The position numbers and the translations under genes were made by a program. The notes under the pieces were generated by a model, which searched no databases, was not told where the DNA came from, and saw nothing but the letters and a program-made list of their open reading frames with translations. 6,107 bases of DNA, from positions 1-6,107 of the forward strand of contig SKGU01000161.1 in assembly GCA_007117255.1 (NCBI GenBank), written 5' to 3'. Within the stretch, counting starts at the first letter, position 1. Every line of letters begins with the position of its first letter. Below are positions 5,634 to 6,107 of this stretch, one piece after another. The stretch comes from Natronohydrobacter sp. (lineage in GTDB: Bacteria; Pseudomonadota; Alphaproteobacteria; Rhodobacterales; Rhodobacteraceae).

Positions 5634-5663
5634 AGGCCCGCATCAGGTGATGCGGGCCTTTTT
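5634..5663 (+). terminator. Intrinsic terminator of the ribosomal cluster
   Basis: AGGCCCGCATCA (5634-5645) and TGATGCGGGCCT (5648-5659) form a perfect 12-bp inverted repeat with a small loop, followed directly by a run of five T's (5659-5663, the first T also pairing in the stem). This is a textbook rho-independent terminator. It lacks an A-run on the 5' side, so it works in the + direction only. It separates the cluster from the protease gene. Confidence 0.92.
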
Positions 5664-5665
5664 CG

Positions 5666-5695
5666 TTGCGTGTCAGGGGTATGCGTTCCTATATA
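5666..5695 (+). promoter_or_regulatory. Possible promoter of the protease gene
   Basis: TATATA (5690-5695) is a fair -10 box, 28 nt before the ATG. The best -35 at 18-nt spacing is TTGCGT (5666-5671), which shares only TTG with the consensus. A promoter must lie between the terminator and the start, about 60 nt, unless read-through drives the gene. I see no convincing sigma-E or sigma-32 motif, although either would suit this protein family. Confidence 0.35.
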
Positions 5696-5723
5696 CGCGG
5701 TGTCTTTTCAGGAGGTCTGCCAA

Positions 5724-6107
5724 ATGCGCGCAATCTTTTTGTTATTCTGCCTCGCGCTTGTGGGTATGCCCGCAATTTCATCAGCGCAGAGCGTGCCTGA
5801 GTCTCAGGCACAGCTTCAGATGAGCTTTGCGCCCGTAGTGCGTGCGGCGGCCCCTGCCGTCGTGAATATTTACGCCCAGCGTGTCGTCGCCGAACGAAGA
5901 AGCCCATTTGCCGAAGACCCGTTTTTTGGCGACCTGTTCCGGAATTTCGGCCAGACCACACCCCGGATGCAGAACTCGCTCGGCTCAGGGGTCGTGCTGA
6001 CAGATGATGGGATCGTAGTTTCAAATTTCCATGTCGTAGGAAATGCCACCGAGATTCGTGTCGTTCTGAATGATCGGCGCGAATATGATGCTGATATCAT
6101 CCTGACA
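5724..6107 (+). CDS. DegP/HtrA-type (Do family) periplasmic serine protease, 5' part
   Basis: HtrA proteases degrade or refold damaged exported proteins in the periplasm. Only the first 128 codons are in the window; the frame is open to the end. The start has AGGAGGT (5710-5716) 7 nt upstream. Residues 1-21 form a Sec signal peptide: Arg2, a hydrophobic core about 3-17 and an S-S-A cleavage site before Gln22. No lipobox is seen. The mature start has FAPVVRAAAPAVVNIYAQR (35-53), the usual HtrA opening, then the family loop PFAEDPFFGDLFRNF (61-75), and LGSGVVLTDDGIVVSNFHVV (86-105). His103 is the probable catalytic histidine (families usually have TNxHV). The catalytic Asp and Ser and any PDZ domains would lie beyond the window, so DegP, DegQ and DegS-like forms cannot be told apart. 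It is a separate unit after the rplQ terminator; TATATA (5690-5695) may be its -10 box. Confidence 0.93.
   Translation, partial: MRAIFLLFCLALVGMPAISSAQSVPESQAQLQMSFAPVVRAAAPAVVNIYAQRVVAERRSPFAEDPFFGDLFRNFGQTTPRMQNSLGSGVVLTDDGIVVSNFHVVGNATEIRVVLNDRREYDADIILT

Noticed and set aside
5608..5823. Open frame of 71 codons on the + strand after rplQ
   Set aside because: It runs through the intrinsic terminator and into the signal-peptide region of the protease in another frame; it starts at TTG with no ribosome binding site.

Overview
The window is an alphaproteobacterial ribosomal-protein/transcription/secretion cluster, the distal end of the spc operon joined to the alpha operon. Protein sequences such as the RpoA opening MIHKNWQELIKP, the RplQ opening MRHARGYRRLNRT and the SecY opening MASAADQ, the gene order secY-adk-rpsM-rpsK-rpoA-rplQ without rpsD, and moderately high GC together point to the Rhodobacteraceae/Roseobacter group. 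This placement is from recognition, not from a search.

Layout, all on the + strand: rpmD (L30), rplO (L15), secY (translocon channel), adk (adenylate kinase, overlapping secY by 4 nt), a 201-nt gap with a candidate promoter and structured leader, rpsM (S13, GTG start), rpsK (S11), a gap with a terminator-like hairpin, rpoA (RNA polymerase alpha), a gap with two tandem palindromic repeats, rplQ (L17), a strong intrinsic terminator, and then the 5' part of a separate gene for a periplasmic DegP/HtrA-type serine protease that runs off the end of the window. No stretch over 300 bases lacks a gene. I see no tRNA, rRNA, CRISPR or insertion sequence.

The genes make ribosome parts (L30, L15, L17, S13, S11), the scaffold subunit of RNA polymerase, the membrane channel for exported proteins and an enzyme that balances adenine nucleotides. 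These are all functions scaled to growth rate. The protease belongs to a new transcription unit and acts on the exported proteins outside the cytoplasmic membrane.

The coding content is conventional. The less ordinary material is in the gaps. A REP-like palindromic repeat occurs three times (once after rpmD, twice in tandem after rpoA), with detectable homology beyond the palindrome itself. The other larger gaps each hold a distinct hairpin. I found no evidence of a wholly new biological system; the repeat family and the gap hairpins are the items most worth checking.
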